This document shows positions 11,518 to 21,459 of a stretch of 64,000 nt of DNA, piece by piece. Position 1 is the stretch's first letter; every line of letters starts with the position of its first letter. The notes under the pieces were generated by a model. That model was not told the origin of the DNA. It saw nothing but the letters and a program-made list of their open reading frames with translations, and made no database searches. The position numbers were made by a program, and so were the translations under genes. This stretch comes from Galeopsis tetrahit. Lineage: Eukaryota > Streptophyta > Magnoliopsida > Lamiales > Lamiaceae. The stretch lies in NCBI GenBank assembly GCA_963675135.1, contig OY776129.1, forward strand, positions 60,885,028-60,949,027. The letters run 5' to 3'.

Positions 11518-12501
11518 GAGGATGTATTCAATTGAGATTCTGTTGAATTTTTTTGGACTTTAAAAAGTCAGTGGATTTAGAAAATTCATAGACTATATGC
11601 AGAGTTTGACTGATTTTTTATTGATTTATATGGATTTTTATAGATTTAACAGGATTCTGAAATACACATTTTTTATTGATTTATATGGATTTTCATAAAC
11701 TACGCCCCTACAACCTAGTTCAATTTTTTTTTTTTATTTATCATTATTATTCTCATCTTCATTTTCATCACAGTTATATCTCGGCTTCATTTTCACATAG
11801 TTAGCAATACTAGTTCTCTATGCATTAGCTTAAGTTCTTTGGTGTAGTTGTCTTTGAGAGAGCAATTCCAAATTTTCCTCTTTCATGTCGAGATTCTTTA
11901 TATATTCGACTGGAAATTCATCAGAGCGACTTTCTTTCCGATATGTAATCCAGCGAACTTGTGAATTGTAATTTGAAAATACAAAAAATTCGATTGAATA
12001 ATTGCATTTCTCTTCACCACCAAAATCTTTTAGATGATATCGAACACCACGTAATTGGGAATTGACGTCGATTAGATATTATTGACGGTGTCCAATATAC
12101 TATAATTTTTAAAGAAATAACCTAATTTTAAAATACAGAGATGTAATTTTTTTCACGATAATAATGGTGGTGAAGAATCTGTGATGCTTATCAAAGAACA
12201 TAGTTAACACAATTTTTTTTTCTTCTCTTTTAGAGTCTTCTAAAGAGAATCCGTTGAAATCTCTACTTTTTAGAAGAGATTTTGATTAGTGAAATTTATT
12301 TATATTTTTGAAAGAGAATCCAACGAAATCCATAGAGTATTAAAATTCATAGATGGTTGAATACCTAAATATTTCTAAAGACTTTTTAAAATTCATATTG
12401 AATACCTCAAAATTTTGAAAGACTTTTAAAAATCCGGATTGAATACCCAGATTTTAAAAGTCCAAAAAAATTCAACAGAATCTCAATTGAATACACACTC
12501 C
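11518..12501. mobile_element. PIF/Harbinger-like non-autonomous element, copy 1 (984 bp)
   Basis: The ends are inverted: GATGTATTCAATTGAGATTC on the left and AATCTCAATTGAATACACAC on the right, extended by imperfect matches (TTTTTTTGGACTTT against AAAGTCCAAAAAAA). Directly repeated TAA flanks both ends (11515-11517, 12502-12504). A related copy in inverted orientation at 56785-57434 has TTA on both sides. A 3-bp TWA duplication is the hallmark of PIF/Harbinger; no transposase reading frame is present. Confidence 0.72.
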
Positions 12502-12504
12502 TAA

Positions 12505-13099
12505 ATATGAGTATTTTAAACATTTTACACACTTAAAAAAAAATGAGACTATATGAAACAAATTTAAAAGGAGTATAAAATATCAAGTGTGCAAAAATTG
12601 AAAATTGTTAATCGAGCAATTTTGGACCATCTAGACAAATCATTCATTTATTTATTTATTAAAAAGTAGAAAATTACACACAAAAGTAGAAAATCTTAAT
12701 TCAACACATACAAGAAATTACAAAAAAAAAAAAATCTTTTGCATAAATAACACTGAAAAATATAAAAATGCAGTTTTAATTTCTTAAAGATAAAATTTAG
12801 CCAAAATCAACCCAAGTTATTCGGGTGATCGGGTGCTCACGTTGATCATAAAGACTGTATGACTATATCTAATTACGATGATTTTCACTAAAGAAGAAAT
12901 TTGTTAACTAAAATTCTAATTTAAAATTATTTATAATTAAAATAAATGAAGAGAAAAAATGTGAGTGGTGAAAGGAAAATAAATATAAGTCTACTCAGCT
13001 GAGATGAACAATTTCCATCTCGAATAGAATGCCCCAACCCAACGGGATCTAACGAAAAAAGGGGATACAATATAAACAAATACGGAGTATAAACTAGGG
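12505..13099. other. Intergenic stretch before the CFIm68-like gene
   Basis: AT-rich with no recognised gene or element. From about 12930 composition becomes less AT-rich; the end probably holds the promoter of the downstream gene. No TATA box stands out. Confidence 0.6.
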
Positions 13100-13870
13100 C
13101 AAATACAGTGCCAATAGCGGATAAAGGAGCCACCGGAAAACGCCGCCGATCGCCGACGCCTCAGGTTCTTTGTTCAATTTCCTCCCTTTTGCACTAGTGA
13201 AGTAATGAATTTCAGTCAAAGTAAAGAAATGTTGCTATCGCATCTGTGTATCGTAATTCGTCGAAAACCTAATCTGTGAAGTTAGGTCATTTGTTTATGC
13301 TTGTTTCCGGCTTGGTCATCTCCTTGCCTTTTGGTTTGATTCTGTATTTGGTAGGTTCAGTTGAATTTTGAAGCTGTGAACTCGGTGTCGCAATTTTTTG
13401 TGGGTGTGGTCTATATTTCTTTGGTCGGCGCTCTATTTGGTTTGTTCTTCCTTCTTTCTCTGGTTAAGGTTATATGATCAATATACATCTTTAATTATTG
13501 ATTAACTTCCTTAGAAACCTGAGGACCTAGGTGTTTGCAGTTTTGAGTGATTCTATGTCATGTGCACTATTTATTGGTTTCTCACGGGTCAGATCTCTTG
13601 AATTCATTGTTTATCTCATGGAAAATAAGAAATTTTACTATGGATTGTTGATAAGATCATCATTTTCTTTTGTTTTTCATCATATTATGTGAAGTAGATG
13701 TATTTGGACAAGTAAATCTTCCCTGCTTAAGTTATTGCTGTTTTGTTTTTCCTTTTCCTGGATACCCTATACATTCTGATGTGCTTGAGAACTTTCTACA
13801 ACTCTTTTTTTTTTTTTTTTGAAAAATGTTTAGTTTCACAATTTATTTAAGGTGGAGATACATTTTGTAG
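13100..13870 (+). other. 5' UTR exon and 5' UTR intron of the CFIm68-like gene
   Basis: A GC-richer segment ends at CCGACGCCTCAG next to GTTCTTTG (about 13165), a plausible donor. An intron of about 0.7 kb follows, closing with a poly-T tract and ATTTTGTAG at 13870 just before the coding exon. Exon assignment is inferred from composition and splice signals. Confidence 0.55.
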
Positions 13871-13885
13871 GTGCAGTCTTATTTA

Positions 13886-15751
13886 ATGGATCCTGTGAGT
13901 GGTGATCAATTAGATTATGGAGCTATACCTGCCCTTGCGGAGGAAGAAATTGGTGATGATGATGAATATGATGATCTCTACAATGATGTTAATGTTGGAG
14001 GGAGCTTCCTACAGATGCAGCGTTCAGAGGCACAAATGCCTTCTGCTGTTGGAAATGGTGGATTCCAAGATTCAAAAGCTAATATTCCTGGGACCAGAGT
14101 AGAATCAATTGCCTCACAACAGGTTAACGATGCAGGAGTTGTTAATGAAGGGGTATATCTTCCACCACAGGTCCAATTTTCTGATCAGAAGACTGGCTTG
14201 CCAGCTGCTGGTGCACCTACACAATCTGTGGATGCATCCGTGCCCCATAATTCTGAGGCAGGGCACATGGGATACCAAGGATCAGTATCTGTACCCAATA
14301 AGAGTGCTGCTGATCAGATGAACAAGCCAGAAAAGATTGTCGGTGAACCAGTACCTTCAGTAAATCCTTACATAGGCAGCTCAAAAAGTATTCCTCAGAC
14401 TCCACCAAACCTGATGAACCCTAGGGTAAATGTCAATTCAAATCACACAGTAGATGATGATTACATGATAAGGCTTAATGTGGGAAATGGAAATACGATG
14501 CTCTTTGTAGGAGAGCTGCATTGGTGGACAACAGATGCTGAGCTTGAGAGCGTGATAAGTCAGTATGGAAAAGTCAAGGAGATTAAATTTTTTGATGAAA
14601 GGGCTAGTGGTAAATCCAAAGGCTATTGCCAAGTTGAATTTTATGATCCTGCTGCTGCTGCTGCATGCAAGGAAGGCTTGCATGGTCATGTTTTTAATGG
14701 GCGAGCTTGTGTGGTAGCATTTGCCACCCCACAGACCATAAAGCAGATGGGTGCTTCTTACACAAATAAGAACCAAAACCCGGCACAATCCCAGCTGCCA
14801 GGAAGGAATCCCATGTACGATGGAGCAGGAAGAGGCAATGGAACAAATTATCCTAGTGGAGATGGGGGGAGGAGTTATGGACGAGGTGGGTGGGGAAGAG
14901 GAGGAAACCAAGTCCCTAATAAGGGCCCAGGGCCTGGACCTATCAGGGGGAGAGGGGGAATGGGAAACAAGCATATGATGGGGAATGCACCTGGTGCTGG
15001 TGGAGTAGCATATGGACAAGGTCCGGCTGGCCCAGGTTTTGGCGGGCCTCCTGGTATGATGCATCCTCAGGGAATGATGGGTCCTGGTTTTGACCTAGCT
15101 TTTATGGGTCGAGGTGGTGGTTATGGAGGTTTCTCGGGTCCTGCTTTCCCAGGAATGCTTCCTCCATATCCACCTGTTAACTCAATGGGGCTTCCTGGAG
15201 TAGCTCCTCATGTCAACCCTGCCTTTTTTGGTCGCGGGATGGCTCCCAATGGGATGGGTGTGATGGGTACTGCAGGGATGGATGGACATCATGCAGGAAT
15301 GTGGGGTGACAATAACGTGGGTGGATGGGGAGGGGAAGAACATGGCAGAGGGACCAGAGAGTCTAGCTATGGTGGTGATGATAATGCTTCTGAATATGGG
15401 TATGGAGAGGCAAGTCAGGAGAAAGGTGTAAGGTCTACTTCTGCTTCACGAGAAAAGGAAAGGAATTCTGAACGTGACTTATCCAGTAACCCTGAGAAGA
15501 GGGACAAGAGGCATCGGGAAGAGAGGGATCATGATAGGGACCGATATGATAGGGACCATAAACATCGGGAAGAGAAAGATCGTTACCGGGACTATCGCCA
15601 CAAAGATCGTGACGCGGGTTATGATGATGACTGGGACAGGGGGCAGTCTTCAAAATCCCATAGCAGAATGCGTGCAGGACCAGGAGATGATCACAGGTCT
15701 CGATCTAGGGATGCTGATTACGGGAAACGAAGACGCATGCCATCTGAATGA
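13886..15751 (+). CDS. CFIm68/CPSF6-like RNA-binding protein
   Basis: A single uninterrupted coding exon of 621 aa starting at ATG 13886 (MDPVSGDQLDYG); the frame stays open upstream only to the splice acceptor. An acidic N-terminus (GDDDEYDDLYNDVNVGGSF) precedes one RRM at about residues 205-283, with RNP2-like LFVGEL and RNP1-like KSKGYCQVEF. The stretch ELHWWTTDAEL closely follows metazoan CPSF6/CFIm68 (WWTTD). A Gly/Pro/Met-rich middle follows, and the C-terminal ~105 residues are rich in RD, RE, RS and KH dipeptides, like an SR protein. CFIm68 partners CFIm25 to bind UGUA elements and influence poly(A)-site choice in the nucleus. The nearest Arabidopsis counterparts I recall are At1g13190 and At5g55670. 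Role is by family inference. Confidence 0.9.
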   Translation: MDPVSGDQLDYGAIPALAEEEIGDDDEYDDLYNDVNVGGSFLQMQRSEAQMPSAVGNGGFQDSKANIPGTRVESIASQQVNDAGVVNEGVYLPPQVQFSDQKTGLPAAGAPTQSVDASVPHNSEAGHMGYQGSVSVPNKSAADQMNKPEKIVGEPVPSVNPYIGSSKSIPQTPPNLMNPRVNVNSNHTVDDDYMIRLNVGNGNTMLFVGELHWWTTDAELESVISQYGKVKEIKFFDERASGKSKGYCQVEFYDPAAAAACKEGLHGHVFNGRACVVAFATPQTIKQMGASYTNKNQNPAQSQLPGRNPMYDGAGRGNGTNYPSGDGGRSYGRGGWGRGGNQVPNKGPGPGPIRGRGGMGNKHMMGNAPGAGGVAYGQGPAGPGFGGPPGMMHPQGMMGPGFDLAFMGRGGGYGGFSGPAFPGMLPPYPPVNSMGLPGVAPHVNPAFFGRGMAPNGMGVMGTAGMDGHHAGMWGDNNVGGWGGEEHGRGTRESSYGGDDNASEYGYGEASQEKGVRSTSASREKERNSERDLSSNPEKRDKRHREERDHDRDRYDRDHKHREEKDRYRDYRHKDRDAGYDDDWDRGQSSKSHSRMRAGPGDDHRSRSRDADYGKRRRMPSE

Positions 15752-16630
15752 TGTGATTGAGAACATGTCTTATGGTGACCCAAAAGTCACCTCCACTGAT
15801 TTGCACCATCAGTCTTGAATAAACTGATGGATTGCCTGCTGTTTTCATGAGTGGGTGTCACACACTGTGTGGCCTTTGACTTCGAAGAAAAGTAAGTATC
15901 TTTAGTAGACATTTCTGGGAAGAACTACTTTTATTTTGCTTCAAGTGCGCTGCAACATTAGTTATTTGTGTTATTAAACTTCAGTACCATAAGTAGTATA
16001 CTATTTTCGATATGCTTAATTCAGTGACTTATATGTTTTGCGTCTCTCCAGCTCATTTTTATCTATAAAGTTGCCTCCTTCCTGTACATATGAGTTATCA
16101 CTTTGTGGTTTTTGTTTCTTATACGTTAAACCTTTACCATATTCAAATCGTGCAGCTTATTTTGTGCTTGGTCTCAAACACATGAAACAGCAAGTAAATG
16201 AACAAAAGGATAGTATTGAGTTCTGCCTTGAGTGTAACTTGTTTTGGCACTTCCTTATTCATGTTAAATTACTAAAACCTTTTGCATCTGGATGAGATCC
16301 ACGATGGCACGATCTATCTTCTGAAAATTCAACTAGGTAGAGTAGGATTTTGTGAATTATCCAGTAAGATTGCTCTAACAGTAGAGCTGTTTATTATAAT
16401 TGTATGCTCTTAATTGCTATGTGGCCCCTTGTTCCATGACTAAATTAAAATGGTTTTTGTGGTCTTCTTATTATTGACATTACAATTTTCCCCCCTTTGC
16501 TTATTATACTCAGGAGCAGAGAACTATAATTGGTGCTTTCTTGGAAATCCTGTGGAAAATAATCCCTTTATTAGCTGTGCCTGTGATATTCCATGTAGTA
16601 GGTTTCACATGTGTAATAATTTCACTCGAT
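15752..16630 (+). other. Probable 3' UTR and downstream region of the CFIm68-like gene
   Basis: Less AT-rich than the intergenic regions nearby and without a credible reading frame. It contains GTAAGTA near 15892 and CAG acceptor-like sites, so alternative 3' UTR splicing is possible. It leads directly into the tandem repeat at 16631. Confidence 0.5.
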
Positions 16631-17570
16631 GTTTGTAATTAGGTTGTACAAATTATAAGTGTATCTGGGTAATGTTGTGCATTTGAGTCATTTGTAATAG
16701 AGGGGTCATTTTTTGATGCAGCTGTCTGCATTGTAAGCTAAATTTGCTGTAAAATTTTGCTCTTTCGTGTAAACCTACACATGTTATATTAGGAGTTCCT
16801 TGGTTAGATATAAGTGCAAGCAGGTCAGGGGATCTTTGTTTATTCTAAAATGTGTTTAGCTGTAACTTTCTGGTCTAGTGCAATGCACTCTTGCCTACAG
16901 TGTAAGCCTATCAGTTTTTGCGATGAGATGTATTGTCGATCGCTTTGTAACTCGAGAGTTTGTAATAAGGCTGTACAAATTGTAAGTGTATATTGGAAAT
17001 GTTGTGCATTGAATCATTTGTAATAGAGGGGTCATTTTTTAATGCAGCGGTCTGCATTGTAAGCTAAATTTGTTGTAAAATTTTCTTAGCTCTTACATGT
17101 AAACCTGCAACTGCAAGTGTTAAATTAGGAGTTGCTTGGTGAGCTGATTGGGGAATTTTTGTTTATCCTAAAATGTATTTAGCTGTATGCTTCTGGCCTA
17201 GTGCAATGCACTCTTGCATACAGTGTACATTGCACTCTTGCATACAGTGTACGCTCATCAGTTTATGCTATGAGATGTATTGTGGATTGCTTTGTAAGTG
17301 TATCTTGGAAATGTTGTGCATTGAATCATTTGTAAGCTAAAATTTCTGTAAATTTTCTCTAGCTCTTTCTTGTAAAGCTACACGTGTTAAATTAGAAGTT
17401 GCTCGGTTAGATATAAGATGCGAGCAGGTCAGGGAATTTTTGTTTAATTTGAAATGTATTTAGCTGTGTGTTTCTGTTCGAACGTAATGTAATCTTGCAC
17501 AGTGTAAGCTCACCAGTCTGTGTTTACTGATGAGATGTATTCTGGATCGATTTTCTAACTCCATGTTTTA
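16631..17570. repeat. Three-copy tandem repeat, period about 0.32 kb, behind the CFIm68-like gene
   Basis: Units start near 16631, 16958 and 17290. Shared anchors are GGAAATGTTGTGCATTGAAT, TAGAGGGGTCATTTTTT, GTCTGCATTGTAAGCTAAAT and GATGAGATGTATTGT. The third unit lacks the block around the TAGAGGGGTCATT motif. Within unit 2 a ~24-bp piece (TTGCACTCTTGCATACAGTG) is itself duplicated at 17201-17252. Several TGTAA/TGTA motifs in each unit would be transcribed if the 3' UTR extends here. Confidence 0.85.
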
Positions 17571-19008
17571 AGTTGTACCAGCTTGTACTATTATAGTTTG
17601 TATGTATTGACGCTATATTACCGCATGCGTAGTCTCATGGTAGGTGCATTTCTCAACTTTAATAAAATAAGGTTACCCTTGCAACTCAAAAAACGTCTTT
17701 AATTGTTTGTTTGGTTTGCCAACAACTGCTTGTTTTGGAAAGTTATGCTCTCTCTATGATGGAAGAATTTTATCATCACTATGCTCTTATATTTAGTATT
17801 TGTATGTACACTATGGACCATTTTTAATGATGTGTTTTCTTGAAATGTTGCAACGCATGGACGCAATACCCCAACTATGCTTAGATAGTTCTTCCATTTT
17901 GTTGTTTATGTAAATCCGTTTCATTTCTCTCTCACTATAGACACCCCAACCCTCCTTTACCTATTATCAAAAAAAAAAAACTTTAACCCCATTCACACCT
18001 AAGACCTAATTCTAGATTATTTTAAGTGTTCCAAATTTAATTTCAATGTATTTTTATGGTTTGAAATTGTAATAGGGTATGGTTTTTAAACTATAAAATT
18101 GAGTTTGAACAAACTCGATATAAAAATCTCTAACATTGGGTCGGATATGAACTTGATACTAGTGTGTTGAATTTTTTTAAAAATTATTTTTGAGTACTTA
18201 AAAATCGGCAAAAAATAGATTTTTTTTAGAATTCTTGAAAAAAAATATCCGAATAATTTATATTCAAAAGTTGTATAAAAACTTTCTAGAATTTGCTGTG
18301 AACTAGTGTAGAAAAATACGTGTTCGCAGAAAGAAAAAAAAAAAAACAAAACAATTTTATTTAGGTGTCCCACCATTATTTAGGTGCCGGATTGCAGACC
18401 AATCCATTAAAAGCCCACGATCCATTAAATGCATTTTTGTCAAAGCGAAACATGCTTTAGCAATGCTAATTTTAATTTAACTATTTGACTTTGACTAAGC
18501 TTGGGTCGGGTCATGGGTCAGATTCGATCTTCAAAGTTTTTCTCAAATGGAAATGGATCATCTCTAATTTTTTTATATTTTTTCACTTTTTTTTTTTAAA
18601 TTGATGTCTACTTGCAATGATGACACGTGCCTATTCCCACCGACAGTTAAGAACTTAGTACAATCGAACACTTTCGATCGCCTAAACTTGAGCTAAATCA
18701 AAATACTTAATTGCTTTTTTCTTGGGAGCTGGAAACCATCATTATTAAAAGCTAGGAGAGAAAAAGCGCATTTAATGATCAGCGACTTTTTTTTTTTTTT
18801 CGAACAGAATGATCAGCGACTTCAGAGATTAAAAAAGAATATCATCTTTCGTTTGCTTCATTCATTGCTCCAACTCTGTTTTCAGATCCAACTCCAATCA
18901 CTTCCGCAACTAATTCAATATCCAAAATTTAGCTTTCTGCAACTTCCATTTCGACAATGTAAGCTTGAACAAACTTAATCATGAATTGAAGCGTAATTCC
19001 TGTTGAAG
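17571..19008. other. Intergenic region and probable promoter of the DUF7870 gene
   Basis: No gene seen. A palindromic G-box CACGTG lies at 18624-18629 inside TGACACGTGCC, an ABRE/bZIP-type site about 0.4 kb before the uORF. A duplicated ATGATCAGCGACTT occurs at 18775 and 18810 around a T-tract. The rest is AT-rich. Confidence 0.5.
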
Positions 19009-19134
19009 ATGGATTACAATTGGTCTAAGCTATTGGCGGTAAAAGTTCAGAGAATTTTCTGGTTAGGGTTCCAAATTTCAACGGGATTACTGCTGGGTGG
19101 AAATCACACCTCATCCAGGTTTTGCACTCGCTAA
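19009..19134 (+). CDS. Upstream ORF, 41 aa, possible conserved-peptide uORF
   Basis: ATG at 19009 opens MDYNWSKLLAVKVQRIFWLG, continues with FQISTGLLLGGNHTSS and ends in TAA at 19132-19134. It is 156 nt upstream of the main ATG, does not overlap it, and no other ATG lies between. From memory, the Arabidopsis genes of this protein class (At3g53400, At5g03190) are annotated as carrying conserved peptide uORFs 46 and 47. The hydrophobic, codon-like content fits an attenuating nascent peptide. A potential splice donor (CATCCAG/GTTTTG, near 19118) could alter its C-terminus. Identity with the CPuORF family needs an alignment. Confidence 0.6.
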   Translation: MDYNWSKLLAVKVQRIFWLGFQISTGLLLGGNHTSSRFCTR

Positions 19135-19290
19135 TCTGTGTTATTTATCCGCTTTGTTTGCCTAATTTTGTTTGAGTTAACCAGAATCTGACAGTATTTG
19201 GATTTTGAGTTAATCACTGCTGCAATAGATCTTCTTTGAATTACTTGAAATTTGGTTGAAAGGAGAGAATTGATCAAAGTCCTTAGAAAA

Positions 19291-20571
19291 ATGGACTTGA
19301 AATTCTTAAAATGGCGACTGTTTCGCGGGTCGTTTGTGAGGCGCGTGCTATTGAGGGCCTTTATGCTTGTGCTTGCTTTGATTATCGTTTCTTTGATGCA
19401 AATGGCTCGTGAGGTTCGTGTAATCAACCCAATTGGATCGAGTATTGATGAATGCCCTTTGAATGTGGACTCAAATGTTGATCTGAATCATACTAGTGTC
19501 TTGAATTCAGCACGTAAAGAAAGTGAAAAATTGGCTAAAGCTGTGTTTGAAGATATGATGAGGAAGAACTTGTTGCATTCCAATGATAGGGCATTGTGTG
19601 TTGGGGAGGGATCTCCCTCAGCCGTTCTGGCATTGCGCAATTTGGGGTTGATCGATGCATTTAGTGTCCAAAAACACCCGTTTTTCTCCCTTCTCAAGAG
19701 GAGATTTGTGTATGAGCTCAACTTCGATGATAGTAATTTCGACTTCGTTTACGCTGGAGATCTTGATAGGGTCTCTGTTCCAGCCCTCCTAGTGCTGGAA
19801 ATTGAGCGTGTCTTACGTCCAGGTGGGATTGGTGTGATGCTCGTTGGCGCCCATAGGTTTCACTCAGGTGGCTTGGTTGCATCGTTTTTGAAGAGCTCTG
19901 ATGTTGTTCAGTTATGCGGTGTTGGATCTTTCTCTTTGGTTATATTCAAGAAGACTGCCGAATCTTCTACTTCATTTGTGGATTTTCAACTTCCAGCCAA
20001 ATGCCCATCACTTGAGAACAATAAGCCCTTCATGAAGTTCATCGAGCCTCTAAGCTTCAAGCAATTTGAACCAGAACTTTCGTATCTCCCCAACTTCATG
20101 AACATTACCTCAAGAAATAAATTGATTTTTATCAATATCGGGGCAGGGGAGTATGCAAAATCAAGTGTTGAAAAAATTTCAAAGCTCTATCAATCCAGCC
20201 ACAGTTTATCGGAGGTGTTTCTTATTGATCATAAAACCTCCGTCCTCTCGTCTCATGTGACAAAACCTGGTACCAACTTTGTCTATTTTCCAGCTCTTGG
20301 TGGAGAAACAGCTGAAATTAGTTCCGAAGAGCATGAAGAACCCTTCGATTTTATTACCTGGTTTAATGAAACAGTGTCTGATGGAGATTTTGTTGTCGTA
20401 ATGATGAATGCAAAATCGGTGGAGTTAAACATTCTTGTTGAAATGTTTAAAACTGGAGCAATATGTCATGTGGATGAAGTCTTCATTGGGTGCAAAAGGA
20501 GCAAGTGTGGGAACCTTTTAGAGAGTTTGAGGAAGAGTGGTGTGTATGCTCATCAGTGGTTTGAAGATTGA
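19291..20571 (+). CDS. DUF7870 / methyltransferase-like single-pass membrane protein
   Basis: Intronless, 426 aa from ATG 19291 (MDLKFLKWRL); the frame extends 13 codons upstream without an ATG. A basic start precedes one transmembrane helix at residues 19-38 (VLLRAFMLVLALIIVSLMQM), suggesting a type II membrane protein of the secretory pathway. Residues about 100-190 resemble a class I methyltransferase fold: LCVGEGSPSAVLALRNLG at the motif I position and a post-motif ERVLRPGG. The glycine pattern of motif I is degenerate (GEGSPS), so catalytic activity is doubtful. The C-terminal half (INIGAGEYAKSSV, VYFPALGGE) is a second conserved block of the family. Closest Arabidopsis relatives by memory are At3g53400 and At5g03190. 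The substrate is unknown. A conserved-type uORF precedes it, suggesting translational control. Confidence 0.82.
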   Translation: MDLKFLKWRLFRGSFVRRVLLRAFMLVLALIIVSLMQMAREVRVINPIGSSIDECPLNVDSNVDLNHTSVLNSARKESEKLAKAVFEDMMRKNLLHSNDRALCVGEGSPSAVLALRNLGLIDAFSVQKHPFFSLLKRRFVYELNFDDSNFDFVYAGDLDRVSVPALLVLEIERVLRPGGIGVMLVGAHRFHSGGLVASFLKSSDVVQLCGVGSFSLVIFKKTAESSTSFVDFQLPAKCPSLENNKPFMKFIEPLSFKQFEPELSYLPNFMNITSRNKLIFINIGAGEYAKSSVEKISKLYQSSHSLSEVFLIDHKTSVLSSHVTKPGTNFVYFPALGGETAEISSEEHEEPFDFITWFNETVSDGDFVVVMMNAKSVELNILVEMFKTGAICHVDEVFIGCKRSKCGNLLESLRKSGVYAHQWFED

Positions 20572-21459
20572 GTTGAGTGAATACTATGTGTGTTGTGTGT
20601 TAATAAAATGAGGAGAGGTGGTGGATTGGGGACATCACAGCTATCTCACCTCTACTGGTATGAGTTATCATGTAATGTTGAAACGTTTGTGTAATTTCCT
20701 ATTCTGTAATGTTGAAATGTTTGTGGGAATCTATATTTTATAATATCTGTTGGGCTTTGTTTGGATGATCCTTTTGCTTTTGTCATTTTCATCTCTTTCT
20801 ACTGCTCATTTGCTTATGAATTATGATTCACTGTTGGCCCTTTTTTCATTTGATAAATTCTTGATGTAATGTTTACATGCACCATGTGAAGAAGGAAAAC
20901 ATAGATTTAACATGAAATAGAACAATTTATGGCAGCATTTGGTTCAAAGTAGCGAGTAACTGTGGTGGTTAAAGAGAATAAAAAATGATTAATTCACCTT
21001 CCTCATACTTGTACGATTCTATAATCATTTCTCTACGATTATTTCACTATTTTTAACCAACAATCATTTTTTTGTCTCTAATTATTTCAAGATTAGAACA
21101 AAAACTCAAAATATAATCATGATATGAATTGAATAATAGTTGAAAAGGAAAGGAGCGAGAAACATATAGAGCAACACAAGAAAAAACCTTTTATCTTTTC
21201 CACCAATACAGTTTACACAGGATCACAACAAAAATACTTACAAACTTCACGTGTTTCTATATTCTAAAGTAAGAAGTTCATAGACAAACCTAATACAAGT
21301 TCTGAAAACAAAGCAAGGATTCAGAATGATACATCAAGGGAGAATTTTTGTCAACAACTGAAACAGGATAAACAATAAATTTAGTGAATTAAAACAACAA
21401 CAAACAAGGCACAGAATCATAATAGATCATATACCTGTTTCTTCTCCAGAAAGGCTTTC
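20572..21459. other. Convergent 3' region between the DUF7870 and F-box genes
   Basis: The two genes run toward each other across about 0.9 kb. The left part (to ~20760) looks like 3' UTR with AATAAAATG near 20601 and TGTAATGTTGAAA twice. No coding sequence is seen in 20780-21180. Confidence 0.55.

Noticed and set aside
13871..13885. Start at 13871 (non-ATG) for the CFIm68-like protein
   Set aside because: The base at 13871 is the first of the exon after TTGTAG; the first ATG is at 13886.
14438..15064. 208-aa minus-strand frame opposite the CFIm68-like gene
   Set aside because: It is an antisense shadow of a strongly conserved RRM coding exon.
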